Assembly: GCA_030674155.1 (NCBI GenBank)
Contig: CM060325.1
Span: 49,665,832-49,729,831 of the forward strand
From: Stramonita haemastoma
Lineage: Eukaryota; Mollusca; Gastropoda; Neogastropoda; Muricidae
Direction of reading: 5' to 3'
Length of the DNA stretch: 64,000 nt
A program made the translations under genes and the position numbers. This document shows, in pieces, positions 1 through 36,824 of this stretch. The notes below the pieces were generated by a model. That model did no database searches. It was not told the DNA's origin and saw only the letters and a list, made by a program, of their open reading frames with translations. Position 1 is the first letter of the stretch, and each line of letters opens with the position of its first letter.

Positions 1-850
1 GCCATGCATGGAAAAGGCCAGATATAGAAAAGGCCAGATGTAGAAAAGGCCAGATATAGAAAAAGGCCAGATATAGAAAAGGCCAGATATAGAAAAGGCC
101 AGAAATAGAAAAGGCCATGCATGGAAAAGGCCAGATATAGAAAAGGCCAGACATAGATAAGGCCATACATAGATAAGGTCAGATATAGATATGGCCAGAC
201 ATAGTAAGGCCAGATATAGAAAAGTCCAGGCATAGATAAGGCCAGACATAGATAAGGCCATACATAGATAAGGCCAGATATAGATAAGGCCAGGCATGGA
301 AAAGGCCAGATATAGAAAAGGCCAGACATAGTAAGGCCATATATAGAAAAGGCCAGGCATAGATAAGGCCAGACATAGATAAGGCCATACATAGATAAGG
401 CCAGATATAGATAAAGCCAGGCATGGAAAAGGCCAGATATAGAAAAGGCCAGACATAGATAAAGCCAGACATAGTAAGGCCAGACATGGATCAGGCCAGA
501 CATAGAAAAGGCCAGATATAGAAAAGGCCAGACATAGTAAGGCCAGACATGGATAAGGCCAGATATAGAAAAGGCCAGACGTAGTAAGGCCAGACGTAGT
601 AAAGTCAGGCATAGATAAGGCCAGATATTGAAAAGGCCAGGCATAGATAAGGCCAGATATAGAAAAGGCCAGGCATGGAAAAGGCCAGATGTAGAAAAGG
701 CCAGACGTAGTAAGGCCAGACATGGAAAAGGCCAGACGTGGAAAAGGCCACACATAGAAAAGGCCAGACATAGATAAGGCCAGGCATGGAGAAGGCCAGA
801 CATAGAAAAGGCCAGACATAGATAAGGCCAGGCATGGAAAAGGCCAGACA
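1..850. repeat. Minisatellite, 15-16 bp unit (ggccagatatagaaaa)
   Basis: Tandem array of a 15-16 bp unit of the form ggccaga(t/c)atagaaaa or ggccagacatagataa, with ATAGAT, ATGGAA and GTAGTA variants. It probably lies in the intron preceding the first exon visible here. Reading frames through it are by-products of the period and do not look like protein. Confidence 0.9.
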
Positions 851-1174
851 CACCAGGCATATCTGAAGCAAAGTCAGGTGGAAAAAGGGAGTGACTTTAT
901 ACATGGACATTGTGATATCATCCAGAACTTGCAAAAAATAAGTGAAAGTAGACTCTGCAAGCAGTGGTTGCCAAGGAAACTTCAAGATGGCTGACACCCC
1001 CCCCCCCCCCCATCCCCCACCTGGAGTTGATATATTTCAAAACTACTATAGTTATACTTTTTTTTTCCTTCTCTCTTCGATTTACTTATTGTATTTTTCA
1101 CATTTTTGGGGGCTGTAATTGTCACATTTGAACTACATTGTATCTTAAGCATGATGAAAGTTAATGCTTAGAAT
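851..1174. other. Non-coding stretch, poly-C and poly-T tracts
   Basis: Mostly unique intronic-looking sequence with a run of about 15 C at 998-1011 and a T run near 1060. A short minus-strand reading frame (about 852-997) has a non-repetitive composition, but no family is recognised and no splice context supports it. Confidence 0.5.
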
Positions 1175-1465
1175 GGCCATTATATTATATGGCTGTGAAT
1201 CCTGGACACAAAGAAAAGACGATGAAAAAAAAAATCAAATCAGCTGAGGTGCGTTTTTTAAAAATATATTTTTTAAAGCTACTCAGAGTCAGGTGGTCAG
1301 ATAAAAGAACAAATGAAAACCTATTATACAAACTGGGAACTGTCAGAAAACTTCTACCTTTGATAAATGAAAGGAAACTTAAGACATGTGCACCAAGCAC
1401 TACAAAACCAAGACACAGACCTCATAAAAACTGTCTTTGAAGGCAAGACCTAGGGAAAAGCTACC
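1175..1465 (+). mobile_element. LINE fragment, C-terminal end of reverse transcriptase ORF
   Basis: A plus-strand frame starts with LYGCESW, the hallmark just after the RT domain of many non-LTR retrotransposons. It continues with a basic region ending in KLLPLINERKLK, then shifts frame into a stretch reading TVFEGKT. It is frameshifted and truncated, so it is a dead remnant. The same LYGCESWT motif occurs in the minus-strand LINE remnant at 58830-59320. Confidence 0.7.
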
Positions 1466-1970
1466 AGCTGTCAGTCACATGTCATGTTGTCCCTGATTGG
1501 TGGCGGTGGTGTGCAGGCTCATCCAATCACAGCCTCTCAACTGTCAGTCATGTGTCATGTTGACACTGATTGGTGGCGGTGTTGTGCAGGCTTGTCCAAT
1601 CATAGCTGGTCAACTGGAAGTCATGTGTCACGTTGACACTGATTGGTGGCAGTGTGCAAACTCGTCCAAACACAGCCTGTCATCTGTCAGTCATATGTCA
1701 TGTTGTCACTGATTGGTGGTTGTGGTGTGCAAGCTCGTCCAATCACAGCCTGTCATCTGTCAGTCATATGTTATGTTGTCACTGATTGGTGGCTGTGGTG
1801 TGCAAGCTCATCCAATCACAGCCTGCCACCTGTCAGTTACATGTTATGTTGTCACTGATTGGTGGCTGTGGTGTGCAGGCTCGGCCAATCGCAGCCTGCC
1901 ACCTGTCAGTTACATGTTATGTTGTCACTGATTGGTGGCTGTGGTGTGCAGGCTCGGCCAATCACAACCT
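1465..1970 (+). repeat. 73-bp minisatellite abutting the first exon acceptor
   Basis: About seven copies of a 73-bp unit (gattggtggctgtggtgtgc ... caatcacagcctg ... gtcag). The last copy runs directly into the 3' splice site at 1975. Each unit contains a pyrimidine-rich stretch ending in gtcag at the position corresponding to the true acceptor, so every copy carries a decoy 3' splice site. Confidence 0.9.
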
Positions 1971-1975
1971 TTCAG

Positions 1976-26483
<24,508 letters not shown>

Positions 26484-26505
<22 letters not shown>

Positions 26506-27470
26506 TGTTACCTGGACACTGGGAGAGTGTTGTCTGTGGAGAAGTGATGTTACCTGGACACTGGGAGAGTGTTGTCTGTGGATAAGTGATGTTACCTGGA
26601 CACTGGGAGAGTGTTGTCTGTGGATAAGTGATGTTACCTGGACACTGGGAGAGTGTTGTCTGTGGAGAAGTGATGTTACCTGGACACTGGGAGAGTGTTG
26701 TCTGTGGAGAAGTGATGTTACCTGGACACTGGGAGAGTGTTGTCTGTGGAGAAGTGATGTTACCTGGACACTGGGAGAGTGTTGTCTGTGGATAAGTGAT
26801 GTTACCTGGACACTGGGAGAGTGTTGTCTGTGGAGAAGTGATGTTACCTGGACACTGGGAGAGTGTTGTCTGTGGAGAAGTGATGTTACCTGGACACTGG
26901 GAGAGTGTTGTCTGTGGAGAAGTGATGTTACCTGGATAGTGGGAGAGTGTTGTCTGTGGATTAATTAGTGATGTTACCTGGACACTGGGAGAGTGTTGTC
27001 TGTGGATAAGTGATGTTACCTGGATAGTGGGAGAGTGTTGTCTGTGGATTAATTAGTGATGTTACCTGGATACTGGGAGAGTGTTGTCTGTGGATAAGTG
27101 ATGATACCTGGACACTGGGAGAGTGTTGTCTGTGGATAAGTGATGTTACCTGGACACTGGAGAGTGTTGTCTGTGGAGAAGTGATGATACCTGGACACTG
27201 GGAGAGTATTGTCTGTGGAGAAGTGATGATACCTGGACACTGGGAGAGTATTGTCTGTGGAGAAGTGATGTTACCTGGACACTGGGAGAGTGTTGTCTGT
27301 GGATAAGTGATGTTACCTGGATACTGGGAGAGTGTTGTCTGTGGATAAGTGATGTTACCTGGACACTGGGAGAGTGCTGTCTGTGGATGAATTAATGATG
27401 TTACCTGGATACTGGGAGAGTGTTGTCTGTAGATTAATTAATGATGTTACCTGGATACTTGCTTGTGGAA
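26484..27470 (+). repeat. 42-bp minisatellite built from the last codons and stop codon
   Basis: About 23 copies of a 42-bp unit: gtgttgtctgtggagaagtg, a, tgttacctggacactgggaga. It begins inside the coding sequence. 42 is 14 codons, so each copy stays in the gene's frame and repeats VLSVEK/VLSVDK-TGA. A few copies carry a ttaatta insertion. Confidence 0.95.
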
Positions 27471-27529
27471 CTTTTTCATTTTTGTTTTTTGTTTGTTTTC
27501 CTGTCCTGTGACATGAAGAAGACTTATGA

Positions 27530-27715
27530 ACCATGACTACACCATTTGCCAAGAAGGCAGGAAATAGATTTAAAGAAAGGGACTGGAGGGAAAGCCACAA
27601 AGCAGAAACAAAGAGAGGGATAGAAAAGAGGGAATTCCTAGTACATAATTTCCAGAAGGTGGGAAGCTATTTGTACTGACAGGCCCCCGACATCTTTATG
27701 GGGGATTTTAGCATT
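27530..27715 (+). mobile_element. Interspersed repeat R5, single arm
   Basis: gagagggatagaaaagaggg ... ccagaaggtgggaa ... actgacaggcccccgacatc, as at 18500 and 35330. Confidence 0.7.
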
Positions 27716-28324
27716 CTGGTTACCTCACTGTCAAACTCCTCATTCCAGTGACGCTATTGTAACATTTTGTTCACTATATTGTGCCTTTCCAGAGCCATCA
27801 TTTGCATCACTCTTCATTTCTGCTTCCATTCAAGACAACTGGAATTTGAACAGTCTTTTACCTTTTCAGTAACAAGTGACGTGAAGTTAACAGATGGAAT
27901 TTAAAACGAGTCACAGGAAACTGTGAAATGACCACTGGTGCTTATTTCAGATGACACTACGCATTGGCCACTGTCATCAAAGTTCAGTGGGCTCAGTCTG
28001 TTTAAAATGATACATGAAAAGCTGCATGACTCTACCAACTGCTCACAGAATTTGTTGATGCTGGCATTCTGTGTATTACTTGGAAAACTGACACATCTGG
28101 AAAAGAAACGTATCTGAAATCAGTGTCATCTCCATGGACATGGAAGTTTTCAGCTGCTGTTCATCCCTGAAGTTGGAATGCGGCTATGTTAATGATGGGC
28201 AAAAATGGTTGCAGACACAAAAATCTTACCATTGGTGAATCTTGGAACTCTAGCTTTAAAAAAAAAAAAAAAAAAGGTGAGGCTCTTGCATTAAATCTCC
28301 ATTTAGCAAGATATATAAATCATA
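27716..28324. other. Intergenic or 3' flank, no gene seen
   Basis: Unique sequence except for cttaccattggtgaatcttgg near 28225 (dispersed) and a poly-A run at 28258-28275. No clear poly(A) signal for the upstream gene was assigned. Confidence 0.5.
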
Positions 28325-29180
28325 ACCAGCCGCCTTGGTGCAGTGATTAGCGCCTTGGATTTTGGACTGGAAGTTAGCGGGTTCGAGTCCCATAACAGTT
28401 ATAGGGATTTTTCAGACTCCGGCTGGCTCCTACCCAGAGTGAGTGTGCTGTGGGCTCAGTGGGGAGACTGGGACCACACAGTCGAGCTTCATCCACTTTA
28501 CGGATGCGAATTTGAGAGTGTTGCTCTAATTACCTGACCAACACTGCAGGTGTCTGTATCTCTCGGGCCCGGTTGATGCTGGGATATATTATGACTGTAA
28601 GCGTAGAGTACAACCCTGTCAAGTAGTCTCAAAGTGGATGCACTTCCACAGCAGCATCATTACATCATCCTCATCATCACTGATCATCATGCAATAATAA
28701 AAATTGCCTCTGATTCGGTGGCTCCCGTTGCTCTGGTCTCATGGTGACCTCAGATTCGGTTTCCCCATACACTTCTATGCCTGTGGTGAATTTGTGTCAA
28801 TGTCTTTGAGGTTGGTGGTTCACGGGGAGACGGGTCATTGGAGGGATGTTGTAGTGGTCACCACCTCAGGTGGGTGACTCACTCAGTCTGGCTCCGTGGC
28901 TGAGCTAATACTGCCGTTAGTAGGGGGCTTAGTAGGTGGCGTCCTGCGTATGTTAAATCAGAACAGGAACCACTGAACACCACCAAAGTGACTCAGCAGA
29001 AGTGCAGGGCCCCTCTGGCTGGTGGCCCCACGGCGGCCTAATATTGATGTGCTCCCTGTGGACTGCCGATCCTGGGGATGAGACATTACGAATCTGGGTA
29101 TGGCTGTGGTGGGGAGATTGAAATGAGCAGCATGGGAACAGCAGTACAGGGATGTCACAGAAGATGAGGCAGCCAAAAAA
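28325..29180 (+). mobile_element. tRNA-headed long SINE-like element (family 3), full length
   Basis: tRNA-like head with A-box-like tggtgcagtgattag and B box ggttcgagtcc (28380-28390). About 850 bp in all, ending cagaagatgaggcagcc and poly-A. Matches 11935-12795 in reverse and the interrupted copy at 42480-43445. Confidence 0.82.
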
Positions 29181-29828
29181 AAAAAGATATATAAATCATC
29201 ATATAATTCATTTGAAGTCTTACAAGCATTGTTCTAGCATTTCAGTATCATAAGTGCCTTCTTGAGATTCCAAGTATGATGAATTATTTTGAGGAATATA
29301 GGAACTGATCAATATGGTATTGCATACTCTTTATACAAAATAGACTTATAGTTGATTTTTTATGACCATGACATGTTCAATTTCCATGACATTCGTTCTA
29401 CCAAAGCTGCAACATATTTTTTAACCATGGCAATAACTCCCCCCCCCCCCTCTCCCGAATCATGACAATAACACTGGACCCCCAGAATACCTCACTTGAT
29501 GAGAAAGCTTTTTGGCCTATGACCAAAAAAATAATCAGATAACCAAACGGAGATGAATCAAAATCATATGCAATGAAGTTTCCTCTGAGACATGGAATCA
29601 TGATCAACAAGACAATTTAAAAAATCAGCATTTTCCAATTTCTGTAGAAGTCCATTGACATTGCTATTGAGAAATGTAATTTGAATTCCACTTGCACTTT
29701 GTAGAGAATAATGAATTGTATTTAGGTTTTGACATACTGCTGTATGTGACTGAGCCTGACATTATGCAGCCCTGTTAACCTGACTTGCTGTCAGGGTGAT
29801 TTTTTTAGTATTGTGGTCAGGCCAAGTC

Positions 29829-29829
<1 letters not shown>
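29181..29829. other. Intergenic, no gene seen
   Basis: AT-rich unique sequence with a short C run at 29440. Confidence 0.5.
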
Positions 29830-29896
<67 letters not shown>

Positions 29897-29929
29897 TGTG
29901 TGTGTCACTGTGTGTGTGTGTGTCACTGT

Positions 29930-29960
<31 letters not shown>

Positions 29961-29985
29961 TGTGTGTGTGTGTTTGTGTGTACTA
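29830..29985. repeat. (GT)n microsatellite with regular CACT breaks
   Basis: GT tract in which tcact recurs about every 20 bp (four times), making a short higher-order repeat. Confidence 0.9.
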
Positions 29986-29994
29986 GTCCCACCC

Positions 29995-30078
29995 CCTGTA
30001 ATCCACACTTGATGCTGCTTAACCGGAGCTTTGGGAGATCAGAGCAAGTGCTTTAATCACTCATCTGCCCTGTCCCCA
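29995..30078 (-). mobile_element. Composite SINE family 2 fragment
   Basis: Minus-strand remnant of the 5S-like and head parts (cttgatgctgcttaaccgg ... cactcatctgccctgtcccc). Confidence 0.5.
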
Positions 30079-30229
30079 TGCTATGATATGTACATGCATG
30101 TAACAGATTGTACAGGATCTTTACAGAGATGTAGACTGTTTCTTGTTTTGTAGAGTTTTATTGCATACAAAGCATTCATACTTGTTTATGCCTTTTTTTT
30201 TTCTAGAATGGTTTTCCGCTTTTTGTTAA

Positions 30230-30590
30230 ACAGGGTTTTTATGTTTAACGGCAATGTAATTTTTATTTAATTGTGTTTGGAAGGTGTTTTTTTTAAACAA
30301 TTCTTGTCCGTTAAACTGCAATTTTATTTTTGTTTGGAAGGTGGCTTTTTTATTTAAAGCGATGCTAGTCTATTTAATTGCAATGTTATTTCATTTAATT
30401 GTGTTTGAAGGTGGTGTTTTTTTTTTAAGAGTGCTTGTCCATTTAACTGCAATGTTATTTTGTTTGGAAAGTGTGGTTTTTTTTTTAAAACAATGCTAGT
30501 CTATTTAATTGCAATGTTATTTCATTTAATTGTGTTTGGAGGTGGTGTTTTTTTTTTAAAGAGTGCTTGTCCATTTAGGTGTGGGAGACA
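30230..30590. repeat. Minisatellite, ~85-100-bp unit, about 4 copies
   Basis: Unit has gtttggaaggtgttttttt, a ttgtccatttaactgcaatg segment and a variable poly-T run. Confidence 0.8.
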
Positions 30591-31010
30591 CACTCAATAT
30601 TGAATATTCAAATCAAAGTTTAATGGTTTCAAATATTCAGATTAAAGATTAGGATATTTATCAATGTCAGTGGTAGCCCCACTCAATGTTGAACATTCAA
30701 ATCAGAGGTCTAAGGTTTCAAATATTTAGATTAGAGGTTAGGTTTTGTATCAATATCATTGGTAGCCCCACTCAGTGTTGAAGATTCAAATTAGAGGTCA
30801 AAGGTTTCAGATACTCAGAGGTTAGGATTTGCATTGAGGTCAGTGGCAGCACCACTTAGTATTGGATATTTAAATGAGAGGTTAGGATTTGTACCAAAGT
30901 TGGTGGTGGTGTCCACATTCAGTATTGAATATTCAAATTAGAGGCTGCAGGTTTCTGTTGTGTTGTTGTTTTTGTCAGTGGCAGTCTCACTCAGTATTGT
31001 ACATACAGAT
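30590..31010. repeat. Minisatellite, ~100-bp unit, about 4 copies
   Basis: Unit contains cagtattgaatattcaaatc, gaggttaggatttgtat and gtcagtggtagcccc. Copies are diverged. Confidence 0.8.
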
Positions 31011-31335
31011 TAAAGCTTGTGGATTTGTGATAATAACCAGCATTGAATGTGTGAACTTTTCTTAAGACCAAACAGGTGCCATGAATCATGTAGCAGAGTA
31101 CTTAACTGAAAGGTTTTGTATGGAAATGGAATCCATTTGCGATAATTGCATAAAATGATTGTTGTTCTTCTCCTTGTTTTTCTTCTTCTTGTTCCTGTTG
31201 CAGTTGTTCTTCCTGTTCTGCTCTTGCCATTCTTTATTATTCTTGTTCCTATTGTTCTTTTTGTTCTTGATCTTGGTCTTAGAGATCTTGCTTTATGTAA
31301 TTGTTCTTCCTGAGAAAATTTGACAGAGTATTCGT
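31011..31335. other. Intergenic, (TTCTTG)-rich
   Basis: tgttcttcttgttcc-like low complexity at 31155-31300. No gene seen. Confidence 0.5.
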
Positions 31336-31359
31336 TTTTTCTGTCATTTTTTGTGTAGA

Positions 31360-31368
31360 AACACACAC

Positions 31369-31444
<76 letters not shown>

Positions 31445-31535
31445 CCTGCACGCATGTATGCTCGCACGCACGCATGCACGCATGTATGCACGCATGCACG
31501 CACGCATATATAAATATATATATATGTATATGTAT

Positions 31536-31580
<45 letters not shown>

Positions 31581-31581
31581 C

Positions 31582-31632
<51 letters not shown>

Positions 31633-31665
31633 TATACACATATATAAATATCATCGTCATCATCA
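31360..31665. repeat. (CA)n, (CGCATG)n and (AT)n microsatellites
   Basis: CA tract, a cgcacgcatg-rich block, then about 150 bp of AT dinucleotides, and a CATCAT/CAGCAG end. Confidence 0.95.
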
Positions 31666-31794
31666 TCGTCATCATAATTATATATCAGCAGCAGCAGCAA
31701 CAACACCAGAAGTAGTTGTCCCTTGACCAAGACGGTTGTTGGAGGGACCTGTGGGACATATTGGTGGGTAATTCATTCCAGACTTATCTGTCTT

Positions 31795-32070
31795 AATTTT
31801 TTTAATAATAATTTTATTCTTTCATATCAAGAATAATGGGATAAGCGTTCATGTTTTTTTTTTCATCCAGTCCCCGTGTGTATGCAGTTGTGTAAATATT
31901 GTCATCTGTTCCCACCGGCACACGTTGGCCTACTCTTACGAAAAGCGGAACAGGATTTAACAGGTGCGTAAGATGTTCTGCGTGCGTTCGCACACGGGGC
32001 CTCTGTTTACAGTCTCATCCTAAAGACTTTTGGGGAGAGTGGAGTCAGCACTGATGTTAACTCCAGCCTT
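31795..32070 (-). mobile_element. tRNA-derived SINE, family 1, head missing
   Basis: Minus copy from tail (ttattctttcatatcaagaa) to gttaactccagcc. Confidence 0.8.
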
Positions 32071-32310
32071 TTGCAGCAACAACACCATGTCAAGGCCTGT
32101 CCAATTAAAAAGGAAAATTTCTGTACATTCAGTTACCAGTCTGTTACCAGTTGAATTGTGAATATATATATATATATATAAATAAACAACACGATGTGTT
32201 GTTATGATTGACTGTATTGTTTGGAGTCCTACAACTGTTATGGTGGAATAATAAATATTTATTGGATGTAACGTTATGGCTGATCTTGTGAATTGGAAGA
32301 CTTGGTGGTG
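32071..32310. other. Intergenic, LINE-like fragment and AT repeat
   Basis: ttttgcagcaacaacaccat ... aaggcctgtccaatt resembles 62175-62215, part of a degraded LINE. A short (AT)n is at 32160. Confidence 0.45.
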
Positions 32311-32343
32311 GTGCGTGCGTGCGTGCGTGTGTGTGTGTGTTTG

Positions 32344-32395
<52 letters not shown>

Positions 32396-32406
32396 CAGAC
32401 AGACAG

Positions 32407-32492
<86 letters not shown>
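32311..32492. repeat. (GT)n with (GA)(GACA) insert
   Basis: Two GT tracts separated by gagagagaga and (CAGA)n. Confidence 0.95.
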
Positions 32493-32495
<3 letters not shown>

Positions 32496-32703
32496 TACAG
32501 CACTTGTGCACACCATGTGTAAGCACATGAACTCACTCACATACATACACGCACGCACGCACGCACACACACACATTTTGACTTGACTTTTACTTTGACT
32601 TCGACGCACGCACTCCCCCCCCCCCCCCCCCTCCTCACACACACACACCCATCTTGCAACCACAGACAGATAACAAAACGCTTCAACCAATTGCACAGTG
32701 CTA

Positions 32704-32709
32704 TTTATT
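32704..32709 (-). promoter_or_regulatory. Poly(A) signal AATAAA, protease duplicate
   Basis: Minus-strand AATAAA in a segment (tttattgccatgc) that is also conserved downstream of the main protease locus at 47772. It would end a 3'UTR of about 1 kb starting at the stop at 33710. Confidence 0.6.
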
Positions 32710-32739
32710 GCCATGCTTTTTCATATTGAACAGCACTGT

Positions 32740-33665
32740 CCAGTCTCGCATCACTGATTTCCAGAGAGTGACAGAAAAGAGGGAGTGAGGACAGGGTCAG
32801 AGAGACACTGAAAACTGCTACAAGAGTCAGAGAGAAATTTTAACATTTGTTACAAGGTCAGAGAGACATTGACATCTGTTACTCAGTCAGAGAAATGTTG
32901 ATATTTCCATAATCAAGGACACATCGACATCCATTATAAAGTCAGAATCATTGACATCTTTTATAAATTCAGAGACACATTGACATCTACAAAGTCAGAG
33001 CCATATTGACATTTCCAAAGTCTGAGAAAAATTAGAAAGCTGTTACGAAGTCAGAGAGGCTGTCAAAGGTGCTGAAAATTTAGATCGACTGGAAAAAAAA
33101 CTGCTGAAAAGTTACACTGTAAAAAAGCTGATAAATTTTTACAAATACTGCCAAAAGCTGCTGAAAATACAGAAAGTCTGTAAGAATGTGCAGAAAATTT
33201 TGAAATATTGTTAGAAACAGTTGAAAATTAAGTCTGTAAATAGCTGCTGAATTTAGAAAGTCTGTAAAAAGCTGCTGAACATTTAGAAATAGAAATACTG
33301 TAAAAAGCTGCTGAACATTTAGAAAGTCTGTAAAAAGCTGCTGAAAACTTAGAAAGACTGTAAAAAGCTGCTGAACATTTAGAGAGTGTAAAAAGCTGCT
33401 GAACATTTAGAAAGTCTGTAAAAAGCTGCTGAAAACTTAGTCTGTAAAAAGGTGCTGAAAACTTCGAAAGTCTGTAAAATAAAAAAAAAAAGCTGCTGAA
33501 CATTTAGACAGTCTGTAAAAAGCTGCTGAAAACTTAGAAAGTCTGCAAAATATTATATATAAATATATATTATAAAAAGCTGCTGAAAATTAGACAGTCT
33601 ATAAAACGTTGCTGAAGAATCCCAAAATAGCGCGAAAGCTGTTGCAAAGCTCTGGAGACAAGCTG
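32740..33665 (-). repeat. 29-bp and ~30-bp minisatellites in the duplicate's 3'UTR
   Basis: 32790-33060 has the unit gtcagagagacattgacatc-tgttac, the same family as 47850-49690. 33060-33640 has a second unit, gctgctgaacatttagaaag-tctgtaaaaa. Both lie between the stop codon and the poly(A) signal on the minus strand. Confidence 0.85.
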
Positions 33666-33709
33666 AGTAAATTATCAGGTAAAATTCAGGTAAATTATTA
33701 CCCCGAAAA

Positions 33710-33868
33710 CTAATGGTTCATCTTGTCCATGACCCAGTCGTGGAAGAAGGGCACACTGGTGTAGACTGTGGGGGATGGGGACCAGGCACAGCCCTCAGAG
33801 TAAGACACCACTCCCGCCTGCATGTAGCGGCCATTGCTCCTGCACATCAGGGGGCCGCCAGAGTCACC
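33710..33868 (-). CDS. Protease duplicate, terminal exon
   Basis: Acceptor ttgtatgtaccag, phase 0. Starts GDSGGPLMCRSNGRYMQAGV and ends DKMNH plus TAG. The intron sequence just upstream (acaatgcattcaggttggtt on the plus strand) is identical to that beside the main gene's terminal exon. Confidence 0.88.
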   Translation of the reverse strand, partial: GDSGGPLMCRSNGRYMQAGVVSYSEGCAWSPSPTVYTSVPFFHDWVMDKMNH

Positions 33869-34155
33869 CTGGTACATACAACAATGCATTCAGGTTGGTT
33901 ATCTTTTCAGATTTTTTTTCTTCTGGTGAGTTTCTGATTTAATTTCGAGTTGTTGTTTTTTCCCAAGTAGGATGTAACACACACGCACGCACGCACGCGC
34001 GTGCGTGCACGCGCAAACACACACACTCAGGACAAAACACGACATAACACAGCACAACCCAACCCAACCCAACAACAACAACACACACACGACACAACAT
34101 ACAACACACACCACGCAACAGCAACACAGCACAACACAACAACAACAACAACAGC

Positions 34156-34236
<81 letters not shown>

Positions 34237-34335
34237 CCCCCCCCACACACACCACCACCACCACCACCACACCACACCAACCACACTACACCATACCACA
34301 CCACACACACACCACACACACACAACACACACACA

Positions 34336-34384
<49 letters not shown>

Positions 34385-34612
34385 ATCCCCTGCCCCCCTC
34401 CCCCCCCCCAACACACACTGAGAGCGTATATATACTACTATAGACACCTACGTGACAGGTGCCGATTCCTCCCTTGATGTTGCCGGCACAGACAGTGGAC
34501 CTATCGTCCTTCACATAGTCATCAGTGTAGGTCTTGAACTTTTCCACGCAGTCTGTGCCCTTGTAGGCTTTCACCCTCACCATCTGTAGCACTTTCGCTA
34601 CCTTTCCAAACA
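33710..34612 (-). CDS. Duplicate 3' exon pair of an S1 serine protease
   Basis: Two intact exons (34612-34452 and 33868-33710) encode the C-terminal half of a chymotrypsin-fold protease: VKAYKGTDC, VCAGN, TCHGDSGGPLMC with the catalytic Ser, and a VYTSVP...WV ending with TAG at 33710-33712. Exon lengths (161 and 159 nt) and phases match the last two exons of the gene at 49751-60363. Residue 189 (chymotrypsinogen numbering) is Gly, so trypsin specificity is unlikely. No exons for the His and Asp half were found between 34613 and 49750. It is either a partial duplication or an alternative terminal exon pair of the upstream gene. Confidence 0.8.
33960..34400. repeat. (CA)n microsatellite complex
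   Basis: CA tracts mixed with (CAA)n, CACCAC and C runs within the intron between the two duplicate exons. Confidence 0.95.
34452..34612 (-). CDS. Protease duplicate, penultimate exon
   Basis: Acceptor ttaccgtgcag, donor gtaggt, 161 nt, begins with two bases of a split codon and ends phase 0. Encodes FGKVAKVLQMVRVKAYKGTD and on through STVCAGN to GTCH. Length and phase equal the 161-nt exon at 50509-50669. Confidence 0.85.
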
Positions 34613-34804
34613 CTGCACGGTAAAAAAAAATAATTACATCTATGCCACTTTTTCTGCACTAGCCACGCACGCAAGAGAAAGTGGATACATGTGAAGAACA
34701 ATCAACAGGCCTTCACAGGCCTCAACCATTGACAATGTCAAGTCGATCAAGTCAATCAAGGTAAAACACAGCTTTCAACACACTCTACCATACTTACATA
34801 ATGT

Positions 34805-35105
<301 letters not shown>

Positions 35106-35454
35106 CACGTTTTTGCCCAGGCCCCACTATAATCTCTATAACAGTATAAGCCAAGCCTTGCTTATTCAGGAAGAACACTGTGGAATAATCTACCTCCCTA
35201 AAAAATCTTCCTAAAAAAGAAAGGTGGGAGGGGTGGGGGTGGGGGTGGGGGGGGGTCTGGAGAATGGACCAAGAAAGGCAGAAAATAGACAAGAAAGAGG
35301 AGACAGGAGCAAACAGAAATAAGGCAGAAACAAAATGGATAGAAAAGAGGGAATTCCTAACACAGAATTTCCAGAAGTTGAGGATGCTGTTTATATTGAC
35401 AGGCCTCTGGCATTCCTACAGGGGATGGGAGAGGGCAGGGTGGCAGAGGCAAGG
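35106..35454 (+). mobile_element. Interspersed repeat R5 arm plus flank
   Basis: 35260-35430 holds the R5 sequence (gatagaaaagagggaattcc ... gaggatgctgtttatattgaca). G-rich run at 35222-35255. Otherwise unique. Confidence 0.65.
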
Positions 35455-35851
35455 CAAATTCTTTTATTCGAGGATAATGAATAAGCACTCGTGTGCTTTT
35501 TTACATCCAGTCTCCGCCCTTATCAGGGATGCATCAACATAAAAAAACCCTCTGACAACAACAATAATGATGATCCAAATACCAAGAACAAGAAAGCATA
35601 CCATATAGCAAACAACAGACAAGAAATAAGAACGAAATTCATTAATAAGGTAATAATTTTAAAAAAAGGAAAAAAAGGCACGCATTCAGAGACGAAAATA
35701 AAAAGTAAGAATCAAATGATGATTTTGATTTGGAAAAAAAAAAGCGCAATAAAGAGCAAACATAAGAATATAATGAGGTAAACAACTGAAAGCATCAATC
35801 GGCCACCATCTATAACAAAATAAGTCATTCAAATCATAACATTTTGATAAA

Positions 35852-35855
<4 letters not shown>
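35455..35855 (-). mobile_element. LINE 3' end (TTGCC-tailed family)
   Basis: Minus-strand element. ggcaaggcaaattcttttat is its 3' terminus, and the body matches 39437-39965 (gatccaaataccaagaac ... gatgattttgatttgg). No RT frame is present, so it is 5' truncated. Confidence 0.7.

Positions 35856-35856
<1 letters not shown>

Positions 35857-35945
<89 letters not shown>
35857..35945. repeat. (GA)n microsatellite
   Basis: Pure GA tract. Confidence 0.95.
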
Positions 35946-35946
<1 letters not shown>

Positions 35947-36824
35947 AGATCTTTATTTTACAAGGGTTACAGATAAGCATTTTCATAAATTATTTTCCTC
36001 CGGCCTTTGCCCTGATTAGGCGCTATCAACAAATCAAAAAGGAACGCCTTCGCAAAAAGCACAACTACAAAACAACAATCTGACAATCAGTAAGATAAAG
36101 GAACAAGCAAGCAAACGAACAGGTCACTGCAGGTACACGTTCTCTCCTTCAGTTAAAAAGAAAGAAAGAAAGAAAAGAAAGGCACACATTTCCTGAGAAA
36201 AATAAAACTAAATTGCCAACAGCCTCAAGCCGGCAGATGGCTTAACGCTCATTTATATAGCCTGCTGTCTTTCAGAGAGATTTACATCAAGGTGTGCCAG
36301 ATGTGTTTTATTTACAAAGCCTCTTTCACTCCCTTTTCATTTGTATCGGGATGAGGGTAGCAATAATATATTATGCCGAACAGAGAACATCTACAGTCAA
36401 CTATTTTTTAAAAACTATGTTAGGAAAAAATATTAAAAATACAACTTACCTTTCGTTTATCTTACTTTGCCTATATATATCCATTGGTCCATGTTGCGCT
36501 AATGCGTGACGCCTAGAATTCCCTCCCCTGACCATGAAAAACACTGTTGCCCTCTTTAAAACTACTAAAATTCATAAAAGGATTGTCGCCCCATGCTTTG
36601 AATTGCCTCCCTTAGCAAGAACGCTGTTGTCTTCTTTGTTCTTACTAAAATTCATAAAGGACCGCCGTTTCAGGGGAGTTAATTAAAGACACACACACAT
36701 TAAAGACATACACCACGAAGAATTCTTTCGCATCTAGTTTTGAAAATATTACATCATTTACATCCCTTAAATACCATTCTGACGGTAGATATCCCAAGAT
36801 CGTTATTTTGCTCGACTTCAGATA
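35946..36824. other. Intergenic or intronic, no gene seen
   Basis: 35950-36130 resembles the 3' end of another LINE copy (ctttattttacaagggttac ... ccctgattaggcgc). The rest is unique AT-rich sequence. Confidence 0.45.

Noticed and set aside
852..997. Minus-strand exon candidate (AILKFPWQPLLAESTF...)
   Set aside because: Open and non-repetitive but short, with no splice signals and no recognised family.
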